A stretch of DNA of 64,000 bases from Allopusillimonas soli (GTDB lineage: Bacteria > Pseudomonadota > Gammaproteobacteria > Burkholderiales > Burkholderiaceae_B). Positions 7,970 to 16,128 of the stretch are shown one piece after another. The translations under genes and the position numbers were made by a program. Each line of letters starts with the position of its first letter. Position 1 is the stretch's first letter. The stretch lies in contig NZ_SDQC01000003.1 in the NCBI RefSeq assembly GCF_004153445.1, positions 310,001 through 374,000 of the forward strand. The letters run 5' to 3'. The notes beneath the pieces were generated by a model. That model did no database searches. It saw only the letters and a list, made by a program, of their open reading frames with translations, and was not told where the DNA came from.

Positions 7970-8860
7970 CTATTGCTTCCGGTGGCGTTCCGTCTCCAGC
8001 ATGCTGGATAACGCACTGGCTAGGTCTCTGACCATGGCATCCGCGCCAGGCCGGTGCAGCAGCGCAAGGTCCATGGTGTCGATACGAGGGAAGCCACTTC
8101 GTCCGTCCAGGACATGGTGTTCCGTCGTTACCGCGCGAGCAGGGAGAATGCTGATGCCCAGGCCGTCGGCCACGGCAGCCTGAACACCGCTCAGGCTGGA
8201 TGTGGTGAAGCTAATGCGCCAGCGCCGCCCCATCCGCTCTATGGCATTGATCATGTCATCGCGATACAGCCCCCTTGGCGGAAAGACCACCAGCGGCAGC
8301 GGGTCCAGCCTCGCCGACGGATTGCGCACGCTATCTATCCAGCGCAGCGCTTCGGGCCAGCGTGCCACGGCTTGCCCGCTGCCGCGGCGATATTTCACCA
8401 GCGCCAGATCCAGTTCGCCACGATCGTAGCTGTCGCCGATATCCCGGCACAAGCCGCTTGTTACCTCAAGCTTCACATGCGGATACTTGGCGGCGAACGA
8501 CGCCAGCACCCGGGTTGTCTGCCCGCCAACAAAGTCTTCCGGCACGCCCAGGCGCACCGCCACGGTGACGGCCGCCCCCGCAAGCGCTTCCTGCAAGGCA
8601 TCATTCAGCGCCAGCATGTGCCTGGCGTAGCCGAGCAGGGTCTCGCCCGCATCCGTGGGTCTCACCCCGCGATTGCCACGGTCCAGCAATCGATGGCCGG
8701 CGAGCTCCTCTAGCCTCAGTATCTTCTGGCTGACCGTCGATTGTGTGGAATGCAGCCTGCCGGCCGCCGTCGTGAAACTGCCGCAGTCGGCCACTACAAC
8801 GATGGCGCGCAATAGATCCAGATCGAAGAGCTGCCTGCCTGATGGCTTGTCCTGGGACAT
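7970..8860 (-). CDS. LysR-family transcriptional regulator
   Basis: A 296-residue LysR protein. The HTH lies at about residues 12-70 (FTTAAGRLHSTQSTVSQKIL, then LLDRGNRGVRPTDAG), followed by an effector domain (VAVRLGVPEDFVGGQ). It starts only 6 bp after the MarR stop and is the last gene of the minus-strand run monooxygenase, DUF2783-like, Bug, MarR, LysR. It is convergent with the bicupin gene. It may regulate its own operon or the bicupin; the sequence does not decide. Confidence 0.88.
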   Translation of the reverse strand: MSQDKPSGRQLFDLDLLRAIVVVADCGSFTTAAGRLHSTQSTVSQKILRLEELAGHRLLDRGNRGVRPTDAGETLLGYARHMLALNDALQEALAGAAVTVAVRLGVPEDFVGGQTTRVLASFAAKYPHVKLEVTSGLCRDIGDSYDRGELDLALVKYRRGSGQAVARWPEALRWIDSVRNPSARLDPLPLVVFPPRGLYRDDMINAIERMGRRWRISFTTSSLSGVQAAVADGLGISILPARAVTTEHHVLDGRSGFPRIDTMDLALLHRPGADAMVRDLASALSSMLETERHRKQ

Positions 8861-8866
8861 GTCGCG

Positions 8867-9322
8867 CTATGCTCGCATTGCGGCGATCACCCTGTCCAGC
8901 ATGCCCGCCAGCTGGCAGCGTTCCGACTCGCTCAGGCAGCCGAAGATTTCTTCATTGCGGCGGGCTATGAGTGCAACGACGTCGCGATAGCGCCGCTTTC
9001 CCTGCGAAGTGCTCTTGAGGACAACACTTCGCCCATCCGTCTCGCTGGTCTGCTTGAGCACCAGGCCGCGCTCCACCAAGGCTTGCACGGAGCGGCTGGC
9101 ATGACTCTTGTCCAGATTGGCGGCGCGCGCCACTTCATTCATGGAAAGAGGCTCGAACCGGCCAATGGCGGCAAGGCATCGCGCCTCGCCCAGCGGCATC
9201 CCGACGGCATCCAGATAGGCGCTGTGGGTGTCCCGGTCGCTCAGCTTGTTGACAACGTGCAGCCGGTAAGTCAGAAAATGCTCGAGCTTGGGCAGATCGA
9301 ATGTGGCGGTTTCAGCAGTCAT
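8867..9322 (-). CDS. MarR-family transcriptional regulator
   Basis: The protein has 151 residues from ATG 9322. A winged helix lies around residues 40-105 (MPLGEARCLAAIGRFEPLSM, NEVARAANLDKSHASRSVQAL, then SETDGRSVVLKST as the wing). Helical ends form the dimer. Starts upstream to 9412 exist but would run into the Bug gene and add a low-complexity leader. It sits behind the monooxygenase, DUF2783-like and Bug genes. The two GTTGT/CAACTA palindromes in the divergent promoter region at 12297-12345 are typical MarR-type sites and its likely operators. Confidence 0.85.
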   Translation of the reverse strand: MTAETATFDLPKLEHFLTYRLHVVNKLSDRDTHSAYLDAVGMPLGEARCLAAIGRFEPLSMNEVARAANLDKSHASRSVQALVERGLVLKQTSETDGRSVVLKSTSQGKRRYRDVVALIARRNEEIFGCLSESERCQLAGMLDRVIAAMRA

Positions 9323-9386
9323 GGCAAGAAAGGCGGAGCCGCTTGCGCCAGGCCCCGCTGCAAGAGAAACAGGATCAAATCGCGGG

Positions 9387-10361
9387 CTATTGCACCTTGA
9401 TGCCCGCATCATGAATAAGCGTACCCCATTTCTCGCGTTCCGCGCTGGCGTAATCCGCCATTTCCCGTGGTGTACCCGGAATGGCTTCCAGACCCATGTC
9501 CGAGAACTTCTTGCGTATCGCCGCGTCCTTCAACGCAGACTGCAGCGCCTTGGACAGCGTCTCGATAGCGGAGTGCGGCGTGCCCTTCGGCACGAGCAGG
9601 CCCTGCCAGGCATAAGCCTCGAACCCCTCCATCCCCGATTCGATCAATGTCGGCACCTCGGGCAGGTTAGCCAACCGCTCCTTGCTGGCCACGGCGATCG
9701 GACGCAGCATTCCCGATGAAATGTACTGCTGGCCCGTGGCCGAATCGACAAACATGCATGGTATCTGGCCGCCCATGACATCTTGTACGGCGGGCGCCGC
9801 ACCGCGATAAGGAACATGCACGAGGTTCAGCCCGGTCTTCTGCTTGAATAATTCGGTTGCCAGATGATGCGGACTTCCCGCACCAGGGGTGCCGTAGCTC
9901 ACGCCCTCCTTTTTCTGCTTCGCCCATTCGACGAATTCCTGCAGATTGTGTACCGGAACAGCGGGGTTCACGACCAGTATCATGGCAAAACGCGCCAATA
10001 GGCCGACGGTATCGAAGTCTTTCTGCGGATCATAGGCCAAGCCAGGATAGAGCGCGGGATTCGCGGCCAGAGTCGCCGTGTCTCCGGTCAGCATGACATA
10101 GCCATCGGGTTTGGCGCGGGCGGCGTATGCCGCGCCGATGGCGGTTGCGGCGCCGGGCTTGTTGACGATGACAATGGACTGGCCAAGTTCCGCCGCCATC
10201 TTCTCAGCGACCGTGCGGGCGACGATATCCGTGCCGCCGCCTGCTTGATAGGGCACGACCCACTCCACCGGGCGTGTCGGGTATGTCTGCGCGCGGGCGG
10301 TCAGACTGCCCGAGGCGAGAACACAGGCAGCGGCGGCTGCGATACAGCGTAGGCGTTTCAT
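9387..10361 (-). CDS. Bug-family (TctC-like) periplasmic binding receptor
   Basis: A 324-residue protein with a signal peptide (MKRLRCIAAAAACVLASGSL, cleavage near ARAQ). The Bug pattern is YPTRPVEWVVPYQAGGGTD, VNKPGAATAIGAAYAARAKPDG and VPYRGAAPAVQDVMGGQI in the hinge region. GGAG lies 9 nt before the ATG. It is cotranscribed with the FAD monooxygenase, so it may recruit an aromatic or cyclic acid for that enzyme. It ends 64 bp before the MarR gene. Confidence 0.9.
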   Translation of the reverse strand: MKRLRCIAAAAACVLASGSLTARAQTYPTRPVEWVVPYQAGGGTDIVARTVAEKMAAELGQSIVIVNKPGAATAIGAAYAARAKPDGYVMLTGDTATLAANPALYPGLAYDPQKDFDTVGLLARFAMILVVNPAVPVHNLQEFVEWAKQKKEGVSYGTPGAGSPHHLATELFKQKTGLNLVHVPYRGAAPAVQDVMGGQIPCMFVDSATGQQYISSGMLRPIAVASKERLANLPEVPTLIESGMEGFEAYAWQGLLVPKGTPHSAIETLSKALQSALKDAAIRKKFSDMGLEAIPGTPREMADYASAEREKWGTLIHDAGIKVQ

Positions 10362-10436
10362 GATTGGAAGTCTCCAGAATGTTGAAATAAAAGTGTCGTT
10401 CTACTGTCTGCTTGAATGCCGCGGCGCCGGCGCCGC

Positions 10437-10616
10437 TTATTGCACAGCGCCCTGCTCCGCCTGACGAATGAGCGCGAGTGCCTGGTCCGCGCTGTCCTGC
10501 CTTGCAATCAAAGAAAGGGCCAGCATGGCAAGAAACAACGGGGCGCGATGCTCGCCAATTCGCGTCACCGCTTCGCACAACGCGGTATAGGATTTATCCA
10601 GATCCCGATCTGTCAT
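10437..10616 (-). CDS. Small DUF2783-like protein
   Basis: A 59-residue reading frame from ATG 10616 (GGAG 9 nt upstream) to TAA at 10437. It begins MTDRDLDKSYTALCEAVTRI and continues with an alpha-helical stretch (APLFLAMLALSLIARQ) and a short acidic end. Length and pattern match my recollection of the DUF2783 family, small proteins often found beside FAD-dependent hydroxylases. It starts 12 bp after the monooxygenase stop, so it is cotranslated. The function is unknown; it may stabilise or assist the monooxygenase. Confidence 0.7.
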   Translation of the reverse strand: MTDRDLDKSYTALCEAVTRIGEHRAPLFLAMLALSLIARQDSADQALALIRQAEQGAVQ

Positions 10617-10628
10617 GATGCGGCTCCT

Positions 10629-12284
10629 TCAATCAGGCATAAGCGGTTGGGAATAAAAAGACGCCAGCAGACGCCCGGCCTCCTGTGCCTGGCTGGCAGG
10701 CCAGCGGCCCTGGATATAACCGTCGGGCCTGAGCAGATAGAGAACGTTGCCTTCCGAGCCGTATGCACGCAGGCCATCGTGAGCAACCCGCCAGCTCCGT
10801 CCTTCCAATGCGCCCGACTCATTTGCCCCGTCGCTTACAGCCATGAATACCGTTGCGGGTAAACCCTTCATGCTCGCGACACCGTCTTCGAGCTGGCTGA
10901 ACAAGCGCCAGGCCTGCTCATCCAGATTGATGCCCAGCATTACAAAGCCGCGGCCAAAAGACTGTGAAAGATGTCGCCTGGCTTGTGCTCGCGTTAGTTT
11001 GAGATCTGGCGCAGGCTTTCCGGGCGCGGACTCGGCCGGGGCATTCGCCAGTCCGTCCGCCGCGTTGAGTGGCGAGCCGTCGTACGAGACGGCTTCGGAC
11101 TGCCGCGGATTGACCAGTGCGCGCACCGTGGCATCCACCACGCCCAAACGCAGTGCGGCATCGCGCATTAGCGTGTAGCCATAGCTGGGCGGCGCCATGA
11201 ACTCCGTACTTTTGGCGCCATAAGCCATGTTCTGCCGCGCTGCGTGCACGCGTTCGCTGCTGTAGGAATCCAGCAAGACCTCCGATGCCGCGCCGCGAAT
11301 CACCCAGGCCAGTTTCCAGGCCAGATTGCCCGCATCGTCCAGGCCCGAGTTGAGCCCTCTCACACCGAATATCGGCACCAGATGCGCCGCGTCGCCCGCG
11401 AAAAGCACGCGGCCATGCCGATAACTGTCTAGCGACAGGCACTTGGCGTTGTAGATGGATATCCATAGCGGTTTCCAGGGCGCCGTCTCGCCCATCATGT
11501 CCAGGTGACTCTGGACGCGCGGCAATACGTTCTCCGGCTTGACCGCCTCTTGCGGATCTTCGTCGTCGCCCACCTGATAATCAATGCGCCATACATCGTC
11601 GGGCTGGCGATGCATGAGAATGGTGGAGCCAGGATTCGAAGGCGGATCGAACCAGGCCAGACGCTCGACGCGCCGCTGCGATGCCTGTTCTATATCGACA
11701 ATGACATACCGCCCTTCGTACTGCCTGCCTTCAAGCACCAGCCCGAGGGCGTCGCGCACCGCGCTGCGCCCGCCATCGCAGGCGACCAGCCAATCCGCGT
11801 TCACCCACTGGTCGCCGTCCTTGTTCTCGACCCTGACAGCCACGCCGCCGGGCTCGTTCCGCACCGCCGTCACCCGGCTGGCCCAGCTGATCCGCGCCAA
11901 CTCGGGATGCCGACGCATGGCGTCGTGCGCGTACTCCTCGACGTAGTACTGCTGGATGTTCACCATCGGATCAAAACGCTGCGCGGGATCATGCGGCATC
12001 TCGAAATGCAGCACTTCCTGGTTGCGAAAATAGCTGCGGCCCGAAGTCCACCCGAGCCCCTTGGCCACCAAAGGCGTATCGGCGCCAAACCACCCGAGAA
12101 TCTCCTGTGAACGACGAGACATGCAGATGGCGCGGCTTCCAGTGCAATACCCTTCGTCTGCCTCTATGGTCAAGCTTGCAATGCCGTACTCGGCCAGCAG
12201 TGCCGCCAGCGACAGTCCGACAGGACCACCGCCGGCAATGACAACGGTGGCATGTTCGGGCAGTAAAGATGAGGAATGCGGCAT
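10629..12284 (-). CDS. FAD-dependent aromatic-ring-type monooxygenase, MhpA/PheA class
   Basis: A class A flavoprotein monooxygenase of 551 residues from ATG 12284, chosen because GGAGGA lies 4-9 nt upstream; a TTG at 12296 would overlap this site. Motifs in order are the FAD fingerprint VIAGGGPVGLSLAALLAEYG (about residues 14-33), VACDGGRSAVRD and FAGDAAHLVPIFGVRGLNSG (about residue 285), then a thioredoxin-like C-terminal domain of the phenol hydroxylase/MhpA group. It would hydroxylate an aromatic or quinone-like substrate with NAD(P)H and O2. It heads the operon with DUF2783-like, Bug, MarR and LysR genes, and no ring-cleavage dioxygenase is near. Confidence 0.88.
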   Translation of the reverse strand: MPHSSSLLPEHATVVIAGGGPVGLSLAALLAEYGIASLTIEADEGYCTGSRAICMSRRSQEILGWFGADTPLVAKGLGWTSGRSYFRNQEVLHFEMPHDPAQRFDPMVNIQQYYVEEYAHDAMRRHPELARISWASRVTAVRNEPGGVAVRVENKDGDQWVNADWLVACDGGRSAVRDALGLVLEGRQYEGRYVIVDIEQASQRRVERLAWFDPPSNPGSTILMHRQPDDVWRIDYQVGDDEDPQEAVKPENVLPRVQSHLDMMGETAPWKPLWISIYNAKCLSLDSYRHGRVLFAGDAAHLVPIFGVRGLNSGLDDAGNLAWKLAWVIRGAASEVLLDSYSSERVHAARQNMAYGAKSTEFMAPPSYGYTLMRDAALRLGVVDATVRALVNPRQSEAVSYDGSPLNAADGLANAPAESAPGKPAPDLKLTRAQARRHLSQSFGRGFVMLGINLDEQAWRLFSQLEDGVASMKGLPATVFMAVSDGANESGALEGRSWRVAHDGLRAYGSEGNVLYLLRPDGYIQGRWPASQAQEAGRLLASFYSQPLMPD

Positions 12285-12296
12285 GGCGTCCTCCAA

Positions 12297-12316
12297 TTAG
12301 TTGTTTGCACAACTAT
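12297..12316. promoter_or_regulatory. MarR-type operator 1
   Basis: ttagttgtttgcacaactat holds AGTTGT-TTGC-ACAACT, perfect 6-bp arms. It lies 13 bp upstream of the monooxygenase start and just before a TATAAT (12316-12321) oriented toward the Bug gene. The core GTTGTNTNCNCAACTA is shared with operator 2, whose centre is 29 bp away. Confidence 0.6.
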
Positions 12317-12325
12317 ATAATCAAT

Positions 12326-12345
12326 ATTGTTGTCTACGCAACTAA
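12326..12345. promoter_or_regulatory. MarR-type operator 2
   Basis: attgttgtctacgcaactaa repeats the core GTTGTNTNCNCAACTA of operator 1. It covers TTGCGT (12336-12341, minus), which is 18 bp from TATAGT (12312-12317) in a possible minus-strand promoter for the monooxygenase. Paired sites between divergent genes suggest joint control of the monooxygenase operon and the Bug gene at 12490. Confidence 0.58.
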
Positions 12346-12489
12346 TTTGACGGATCATCAGGGAAAACACCGACCGGCGCTGTATGGATTCTCGCTTGGG
12401 ATACACTCCCCTGGTTCCCTGCCTTCGCAAGAAAACAGCGGCGAGACGGGTGGTTTTCAATCAAACACGAGAACAATCAGGAGTGACAT

Positions 12490-13464
12490 ATGCGCAGATT
12501 GATTCAAGCCGGCATCGCAGCCGCCCTTGCCCTGGGATTGGCCACCCCGGGCCTTGCCGCGGACAAATGGCCCTCCAAGCCCTTGACGCTGATCGTGCCC
12601 TTCGGCCCGGGCTCCAGCCCCGACGTGATGGCCAGAGTGGTGGCGGACCAGGCCGGCAAGACGCTGGGGCAATCTGTCGTGATTCAGAACAAGCCAGGCG
12701 CGAGCGGCAACCTGGGGACAGCAGCCATCGCGAAGGCCGCCCCCGACGGTTATACCTTCGGTGTATCCATCACCGGCCCGCTGGTGAACAATACCGTACT
12801 CTACGACACGCTGCCCTATGATCCCAAGAAAGATCTCGTGCCGCTAACCCTGGCCGTGCATCAGCCCAATGTTCTCGTCGTGCCTTCAGGCTCGCCGATC
12901 AAGTCCGTTGACGATCTCCTTGATGCCATGCGCAAGCCAGGTTCCAAACTGAACTTTCCCTCGACCGGCGCCGGCACCATCTCGCATTTGTCCGTCGAGC
13001 TTCTGCTTGAACGCGCCAAAGCGGAGGCGGTTCACGTGCCGTATCCGTCATCGCCAAAGGCCGTCACATCGCTGCTCGCCGGCGACACCAACTTTGCCGC
13101 ATTGCCACCCATCGCCGTCATGCCCATGATCAAGGATGGCCGCCTGCGTCCGCTTGCCGTTGTGTATAGCAAGCGGGTCAGCTTCCTGCCCGATGTGCCG
13201 ACCCTGGCCGAGTTGGGCATGCCCGGCATCGAGGGCTCAGGCTGGATCGGCTTCGTTGCGCCGTCCGGCATTCCCGACGACATTCTGCACAAGCTGACCG
13301 ACACATTGATCGCCGCCATCAAGAGCCCCGATGTCCAGGCGAAGCTGAAAGCCCAGTACATGGAGCCAGTGGGCAATCAGCCAGACGAGTTTGCGCAATA
13401 CATGGATGAGGAACTCAAGCGCTGGGGGCCGCTGATCAAGCGCCTGAACCTCAGCGTGAACTGA
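12490..13464 (+). CDS. Bug-family (TctC-like) periplasmic binding receptor
   Basis: A 324-residue protein with a signal peptide ending near GLAA. Family motifs are LIVPFGPGSSPDVMARVV, IQNKPGASGNLGTAAIAKA and VHVPYPSSPKAVTSLLAGD. AGGAG lies 6-10 nt before the ATG. It is divergent from the monooxygenase operon, with two MarR-like palindromes between them. It ends just before a weak hairpin and faces the isochorismate synthase gene. Confidence 0.9.
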   Translation: MRRLIQAGIAAALALGLATPGLAADKWPSKPLTLIVPFGPGSSPDVMARVVADQAGKTLGQSVVIQNKPGASGNLGTAAIAKAAPDGYTFGVSITGPLVNNTVLYDTLPYDPKKDLVPLTLAVHQPNVLVVPSGSPIKSVDDLLDAMRKPGSKLNFPSTGAGTISHLSVELLLERAKAEAVHVPYPSSPKAVTSLLAGDTNFAALPPIAVMPMIKDGRLRPLAVVYSKRVSFLPDVPTLAELGMPGIEGSGWIGFVAPSGIPDDILHKLTDTLIAAIKSPDVQAKLKAQYMEPVGNQPDEFAQYMDEELKRWGPLIKRLNLSVN

Positions 13465-13466
13465 TC

Positions 13467-13483
13467 GCCCTCCGGCGGGCTTT
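13467..13483 (+). terminator. Weak terminator-like hairpin after the Bug gene
   Basis: GCCC (13467-13470) and GGGC (13477-13480) can pair around TCCGGC and are followed by only three T. It lies between convergent genes. The stem is short and termination is uncertain. Confidence 0.3.
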
Positions 13484-13508
13484 CACCGCCGCGCGCTTGG
13501 CATGCGGG

Positions 13509-14726
13509 TCAGCTGATTGCCCGCATGAACGTCTCCATCTTGGTGGCGGTTTCCTTGATCTCGCTGTCCGGATCCGAGCCCGCCACGGTGCCCGCTCCCG
13601 CGTACAACCGCAACGCGCGGTCACCATCATGCAGCGCGCAGCGCAGCGCCAGCGCCCATTCGCCATCGCCGTCGGCACGCTGCCAACCCACCAGACCCGC
13701 AAAATACCCGCGCTCGAATGGCTCGAGATCCTTGATATGGCCGAAGGCAAGTTGGGTCGGATGACCGCAGATCGCCGGCGTCGGATGCAAGGCGCGGGAT
13801 AGATCCAGGGCCGTCATGGACGGGTCGCGCAGGCGCCCCGTTATGTAGGTGGACAGGTGCCAGAGCGTGTCCGTGCCGATCACGGAAGGCCCATCAGGCA
13901 CATCCAGTTCGTCGCAGTTTGCTCGCAGGATGCGCACAATATCGCTCACCACGTAGCCATGTTCGCGCAAGTCTTTCTCCGAGCGCGCCAACCCCTCCCG
14001 ACGCACCCTGTCCGTATCGGGGTCGGCGTGCCGCCCAATGGAGCCCGCCAGCGGATTGACATGGATGCGGTCGCCCTCGCGCCTTACAAGCAGTTCGGGA
14101 CTGGCGCCCACCATGACACCGGTCGGCGCCGCGTCGCCACCCTGCCCCCACACCGGTATGGCAAAGGTGTAACCATGGGCATTGCGCGCCAGCAGGTCGG
14201 GCAGCAGGCGCGCATAATCGAGGAGCCGGTCAAGCACGACATCCATGGCCCGTGAAAGGACTATCTTCTTGACCTCGCCACGGTCGAACAGTACCAGCGC
14301 CTTGCGCACCATGTCGCCATACGCCTCCGGCGCCGGGACGGGCTCGCGGCTCAGTATCCCGGGCCGGCCCGCGCCGCGTGTTTCCGCTGCGCCTGGCTTC
14401 GAATAATCGGGAATGCCGGCGCAGGCATAGCGCGAAGGAATCGCGAGGCTTGCTGCCTGGGCGGCATCGAACGGGATCAACCCGAACATGACCGGATCGC
14501 CAATACCGTGCTCGCGCGCTCGCGCAAACAGCGATGCGACCACATCGCGATCCGCAGGCTGATACGCGGACACCATGTCCGGAGCACGCCATCCTCGCTG
14601 CTGCAGTGTGGGCGACGCAAAGAAGAAATCGCCCACTGCAAAGCCATCCACCAGCCAGCCATCGGCTGAATGCGATGTCCGGGCATCACTCGCCGATTCC
14701 GCCGGCGCACGCGCTTTCCTTGCCAT
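13509..14726 (-). CDS. Isochorismate synthase (EntC/DhbC/MenF family)
   Basis: A 405-residue chorismate-utilising enzyme. C-terminal motifs in order: KKIVLSRAMDV, GASPELLVRREG, NPLAGSIGR, SEKDLREHGYVV, LWHLSTYITG, LHPTPAICGHPT, ERGYFAGLVGW and YAGAGTVAGSDPDSEIKET with Mg and substrate ligands. These fit conversion of chorismate to isochorismate. ATG 14726 begins a normal N-terminus; upstream ATGs would add a hydrophobic leader with no family match. Neither salicylate, DHB nor menaquinone genes lie nearby, so the product's use is not evident. It is divergent from the hydroxyacyl-CoA dehydrogenase gene. Confidence 0.88.
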   Translation of the reverse strand: MARKARAPAESASDARTSHSADGWLVDGFAVGDFFFASPTLQQRGWRAPDMVSAYQPADRDVVASLFARAREHGIGDPVMFGLIPFDAAQAASLAIPSRYACAGIPDYSKPGAAETRGAGRPGILSREPVPAPEAYGDMVRKALVLFDRGEVKKIVLSRAMDVVLDRLLDYARLLPDLLARNAHGYTFAIPVWGQGGDAAPTGVMVGASPELLVRREGDRIHVNPLAGSIGRHADPDTDRVRREGLARSEKDLREHGYVVSDIVRILRANCDELDVPDGPSVIGTDTLWHLSTYITGRLRDPSMTALDLSRALHPTPAICGHPTQLAFGHIKDLEPFERGYFAGLVGWQRADGDGEWALALRCALHDGDRALRLYAGAGTVAGSDPDSEIKETATKMETFMRAIS

Positions 14727-14983
14727 GAAGTCAATCCGAATCTGTGTGAGAAATGAATAGAACATAACAGAAAACAATCTGCTGGACGGGAAAGATCCGG
14801 CGTACAGTCTCTGCGGCCGCCGGCCGACCGGATTTCCAGCGAGGCCGCCCAGCTCACCGGCGGCCAGCCGGCGCGAGACACATGCAACAGCCAGGTAGTA
14901 ACATCAAGCAACCAGACAGGCACGCCACCTCACGATATCTTCTTTATCCCCTCAACATCGGCATACGCCCTACGACAACACGC

Positions 14984-15949
14984 ATGACTTCACACAACTC
15001 TTCATTGTCTCCCTCCTCCACGCGCACAGTCGTTGTAGGCGGCGGCACCATGGGCGCGGACATTGCTGTCGTGCTGCTGCGGGCAAACAGCGCCGTGCAT
15101 GTCGTCGAGCCCAGGGCCGATGCGCACGCAACCATACATGAAAGAATCGCCGCCAATCTCGAACAGATCGGCCGGGCCGATGCCGGCCTGCTGCAGATCG
15201 TTCAGACCATCGATGACATCCACTGGCCGGACATCGACCTGGTTATTGAGTGCATTCCTGAAAAGCTGGACATGAAGCGTGCTCTGTTCAGCGCGCTGAG
15301 CGAACGTGCGAGGCCGGACGCACTGCTCGCCAGCAACAGCTCAAGCTTTCCCATCAGCCAGATCGCCGAGGGCTTGCCCGGGCGGCAACGAATGATGGGC
15401 CTGCATTTCTTCATGCCCGCCCATATCGTTCCTCTCGTCGAGGTCGTGCTCGGCCCCAATACCGACGCGGCACTGGCGGAGGCGCTTGCCGCGCTCATGC
15501 GGCGCTGCGGATCCGTGCCCATCATGGTTCGCAAGGACATTCCGGGCTTCGTTGCCAACCGCCTACAGCATGCTCTTGCGCGGGAAGCCTTTTCCATGAT
15601 CCAGGAAGGCATCGTCACGCCCGAGGACATCGACAACGCAGTGCGCTTCGGATTCGGTTTCCGCTACATCGCGGCCGGTCCCATCATGCAAAAAGAGCAC
15701 GCGGGCCTGGACGTGCACGCAGCCGCCGCCGCTACCATTTATCCGACTCTGTCCAACACGGCTGTCCCGCCCTCCACCCTCGCGGACAAGCCCGCGCAGG
15801 GACATTTGGGCATGAAGACGGGGCAGGGGTTCTACGCCTGGACGGAAGATTCCATCGCTGCGGAACGCAAGCGCTACGATGCAGCCTTGCGTAAAGGACT
15901 GGAGATACTTTCCGGCGAATTGCCGCCCATCCAGCCAGACGACGCTTGA
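14984..15949 (+). CDS. 3-hydroxyacyl-CoA dehydrogenase-family protein
   Basis: A 321-residue NAD-dependent dehydrogenase. The Rossmann motif is VVVGGGTMGADIAVVLL at about residues 14-30, and the catalytic region includes ASNSSSFPISQI and the His-containing GLHFFMPAHIVPLVEVV. The C-terminal helical domain has GFGFRYIAAGPIMQKEHAGLD in shortened form and ends with GHLGMKTGQGFYAW. This short form also includes L-carnitine and 3-hydroxybutyryl-type dehydrogenases, so the substrate is open. ATG 14984 was taken as start because upstream sequence is not family-like. A terminator follows at 16006-16030. Confidence 0.82.
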   Translation: MTSHNSSLSPSSTRTVVVGGGTMGADIAVVLLRANSAVHVVEPRADAHATIHERIAANLEQIGRADAGLLQIVQTIDDIHWPDIDLVIECIPEKLDMKRALFSALSERARPDALLASNSSSFPISQIAEGLPGRQRMMGLHFFMPAHIVPLVEVVLGPNTDAALAEALAALMRRCGSVPIMVRKDIPGFVANRLQHALAREAFSMIQEGIVTPEDIDNAVRFGFGFRYIAAGPIMQKEHAGLDVHAAAAATIYPTLSNTAVPPSTLADKPAQGHLGMKTGQGFYAWTEDSIAAERKRYDAALRKGLEILSGELPPIQPDDA

Positions 15950-16005
15950 ACAGCCTTGCCCCGGCGTTCGCCTTGTTCTAGTCCCCGACAAGCCGCTCCC
16001 TGAGC

Positions 16006-16030
16006 CATGGCGCAGGCCATGCTTTTTTTT
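16006..16030 (+). terminator. Rho-independent terminator
   Basis: CATGGC-GCAG-GCCATG (16006-16021) is a 6-bp stem with a 4-nt loop, followed by C and eight T. It ends the hydroxyacyl-CoA dehydrogenase transcript and insulates the promoter of the next operon 10 bp further on. Confidence 0.7.
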
Positions 16031-16039
16031 CTCCCCCTC

Positions 16040-16068
16040 TTGCATACTTTTGTATACATAAGTATTCT
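16040..16068 (+). promoter_or_regulatory. Promoter with FCD-GntR-type palindrome
   Basis: TTGCAT (16040-16045), 17 bp and TATTCT (16063-16068) form a possible promoter for the Ldh-family gene. The spacer is tacttttgtatacataagta (16045-16064), a 20-bp palindrome with one mismatched pair around TGTATACA. This is the usual form of FadR/FCD-type GntR sites, and such a regulator is encoded as the second gene of the operon. Confidence 0.62.
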
Positions 16069-16128
16069 ATAAAGAAAGGAACATGCGCAACACAGACAAC
16101 CCACAAGACAGATCCGCAGGAACAAACC

